Origin: Bacteroidota bacterium
GTDB taxonomy: Bacteria > Bacteroidota > Ignavibacteria > Ignavibacteriales > Ignavibacteriaceae
Direction of reading: 5' to 3'
NCBI GenBank assembly: GCA_023453665.1
Contig: JAEXTA010000200.1
Span: forward strand, 1 to 24,080
Length of the DNA: 24,080 nt
A program made the position numbers and the translations under genes. This document shows positions 22,835-24,080 of this stretch, piece after piece; within the stretch, counting starts at the first letter, position 1; each line of letters starts with the position of its first letter. The notes below the pieces were generated by a model. It searched no databases, was not told where the DNA came from, and worked only from the letters and a program-made list of their open reading frames with translations.

Positions 22835-24080
22835 TCAGGAATTCATGTTATTCAGAAAATCTTTATTGTTTTTTGTTCCGCGCATTTTGTCAAGTATAAA
22901 GTCCATCGCTTCAACTGGAGTAAACTCGCTAAGAATTTTTCTTAGTATCCATATCTTTGAAAGATCTTCTTCTTTCATAAGCAAGTCTTCTCTTCTTGTT
23001 CCTGAACGATTGACATCTATTGCCGGGAAAATTCTTCTGTCGCTGAGATCACGGTTAAGAACTATTTCCATATTACCGGTTCCTTTGAACTCTTCAAAGA
23101 TAACGTCATCCATTCTGCTGCCCGTATCTATCAATGCGGTTGCAATGATTGTAAGGCTTCCGCCGTCTTCAGTGTTTCTGGCTGCGCCAAAAAATCTTTT
23201 TGGTTTTTGAAGTGCGTTTGAATCAACACCACCCGAAAGAATTCTTCCGCTATGAGGTACAACTATGTTATGTGCACGTGCGAGTCTTGTAATACTATCA
23301 AGCAGAATTACAACATCTTCTTTTGCTTCAACTAATCTTTTTGCTTTTTCAATCACCATATCAGCAACCTGAACGTGTCGTTCAGCAGGTTCATCAAAAG
23401 TAGAACTTATTACTTCACCTTTAACTGAACGCTCCATATCTGTAACTTCTTCAGGACGTTCATCAATAAGCAGAATAATTAATTTTATTTCAGGATGATT
23501 TCTTGTAATCGAGTTCGCAATCTTCTGAAGCAAAATAGTCTTTCCGCTTTTAGGGGGAGATACTATTAAACCTCTTTGTCCTTTACCAATCGGTGAAAGC
23601 AGATCCATAATTCTCATAGAATATTCACCCGGTGCCGATTCAAGGTTTATTCTTTTTGTAGGGTAAACCGGAACAAGGTTGTCAAATAAAGTTCTTTCAC
23701 GAATTCCTTCCGGTTCCTGACCGTTAACAGCTTCAACTCTAAGCAGTGCAAAGAATCTTTCACCTTCTTTCGGAGGTCTCACTTGCCCGCTGACAAAATC
23801 GCCGGTACGCAGGCTGAACTTTTTTATTTGTGACGGAGAAACGTAAATATCATCAGGTGAAGGAAGGTAATTATAGTCTGATGATCGGAGAAAACCGTAA
23901 CCATCAGGCAGCACTTCCAAAACACCTTTTGAAAAAGTCAATCCATCTTTGGCTGTTTGTTCTTCAAGAATTCTGAAAATCAACTCTTGCTTTCTCAAAT
24001 CGCTGTAACCTGCTATGTTAAGCTCTTTGGCTATTGCGTTTAATTCAACAATTTTTTTCGACTTGAGATCGGATATATCC
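22835..24080 (-). CDS. rho: Transcription termination factor Rho, start just outside the window
   Basis: The frame runs to the right edge: D-I-S-D-L-K-S-K-K-I-V-E-L-N is encoded from 24079 down, and base 24080 (G on the minus strand) fits the last base of an ATG, so only two bases are missing and the protein is about 415 aa. The TTG at 23998 is an internal leucine, not the start. Domains in order: Rho_N helix-extended domain (1-45), cold-shock RNA-binding fold (GVLEVLPDGYGFLRSSDYNYLPSPDDIYVSPSQI), hexameric RecA-like ATPase with Walker A PPKSGKT and Walker B VVILLDSITRLARAHN, and the C-terminal SGTRREDLL R-loop region. No long insertion follows Rho_N, unlike many Bacteroidia. It terminates untranslated transcripts. 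Confidence 0.96.
   Translation of the reverse strand, partial: DISDLKSKKIVELNAIAKELNIAGYSDLRKQELIFRILEEQTAKDGLTFSKGVLEVLPDGYGFLRSSDYNYLPSPDDIYVSPSQIKKFSLRTGDFVSGQVRPPKEGERFFALLRVEAVNGQEPEGIRERTLFDNLVPVYPTKRINLESAPGEYSMRIMDLLSPIGKGQRGLIVSPPKSGKTILLQKIANSITRNHPEIKLIILLIDERPEEVTDMERSVKGEVISSTFDEPAERHVQVADMVIEKAKRLVEAKEDVVILLDSITRLARAHNIVVPHSGRILSGGVDSNALQKPKRFFGAARNTEDGGSLTIIATALIDTGSRMDDVIFEEFKGTGNMEIVLNRDLSDRRIFPAIDVNRSGTRREDLLMKEEDLSKIWILRKILSEFTPVEAMDFILDKMRGTKNNKDFLNNMNS

Overview
The window looks like chromosomal DNA of a low-GC, Gram-negative bacterium of the Bacteroidota/Chlorobiota group, most likely an Ignavibacteria-type lineage. The clearest marker is the C-terminal secretion signal of the propeller protein at 15973-17721, which has the NFPNPFNPST motif of type IX secretion (T9SS) cargo common in that clade. 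A GWxTD-domain secreted protein, a compact Rho of about 415 residues without the long N-terminal insertion usual in Bacteroidia, and many genes without a Shine-Dalgarno (SD) sequence agree with this. The placement is inferred from protein motifs only. I see no insertion sequence, integrase, phage gene or CRISPR array.

Region 1 (1-3876, minus strand) holds the start of an ExbB/TolQ/MotA-type channel protein cut by the window edge, then a kup > secreted endonuclease/exonuclease/phosphatase > SDR cluster read right to left. The SDR resembles dihydropteridine reductase. Region 2 (3877-5734) is a Na+-type dicarboxylate/amino-acid symporter with an unusual periplasmic insert, its own terminator, and a leader hairpin that could hide its SD.

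Region 3 (5735-10243, minus) is a lysine/diaminopimelate operon, dapA-dapB-dapH-lysC (acetylase branch). Three small exported or membrane proteins of unknown role follow it: a DUF6265-like protein, a 123-aa secreted protein and a 39-aa single-span membrane peptide. Region 4 (10244-13685) has a small lipoprotein gene, a 446-bp gene-free stretch, a plus-strand 122-aa membrane protein and a YcbB-type L,D-transpeptidase lipoprotein that would cross-link peptidoglycan.

Region 5 (13686-13924) is a pair of tandem tRNA-Arg genes (anticodons ACG and TCG) separated by a strongly palindromic element. Region 6 (14010-17830, plus) is a LytS-type histidine kinase and LytTR response regulator sharing one base, followed by a secreted seven-bladed FG-GAP/ASPIC T9SS protein. 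Between regulator and cargo lies a 10-bp direct repeat with a 21-bp period, the geometry expected of a LytTR binding site, and the cargo gene ends at a good intrinsic terminator. Region 7 (17863-19116, plus) carries tadA and adk.

Region 8 (19094-24080, minus) is rho followed by a tightly overlapping chain: GWxTD protein > pdxA > methyltransferase > ftsE. The ends of adk and ftsE overlap by 23 bp, and that overlap is itself a perfect inverted repeat with a stop codon at each end. Most genes are ordinary housekeeping genes. The most interesting signals are the LytTR-like operator, the tRNA-spacer palindrome, the SD-masking hairpin and the symporter insert.
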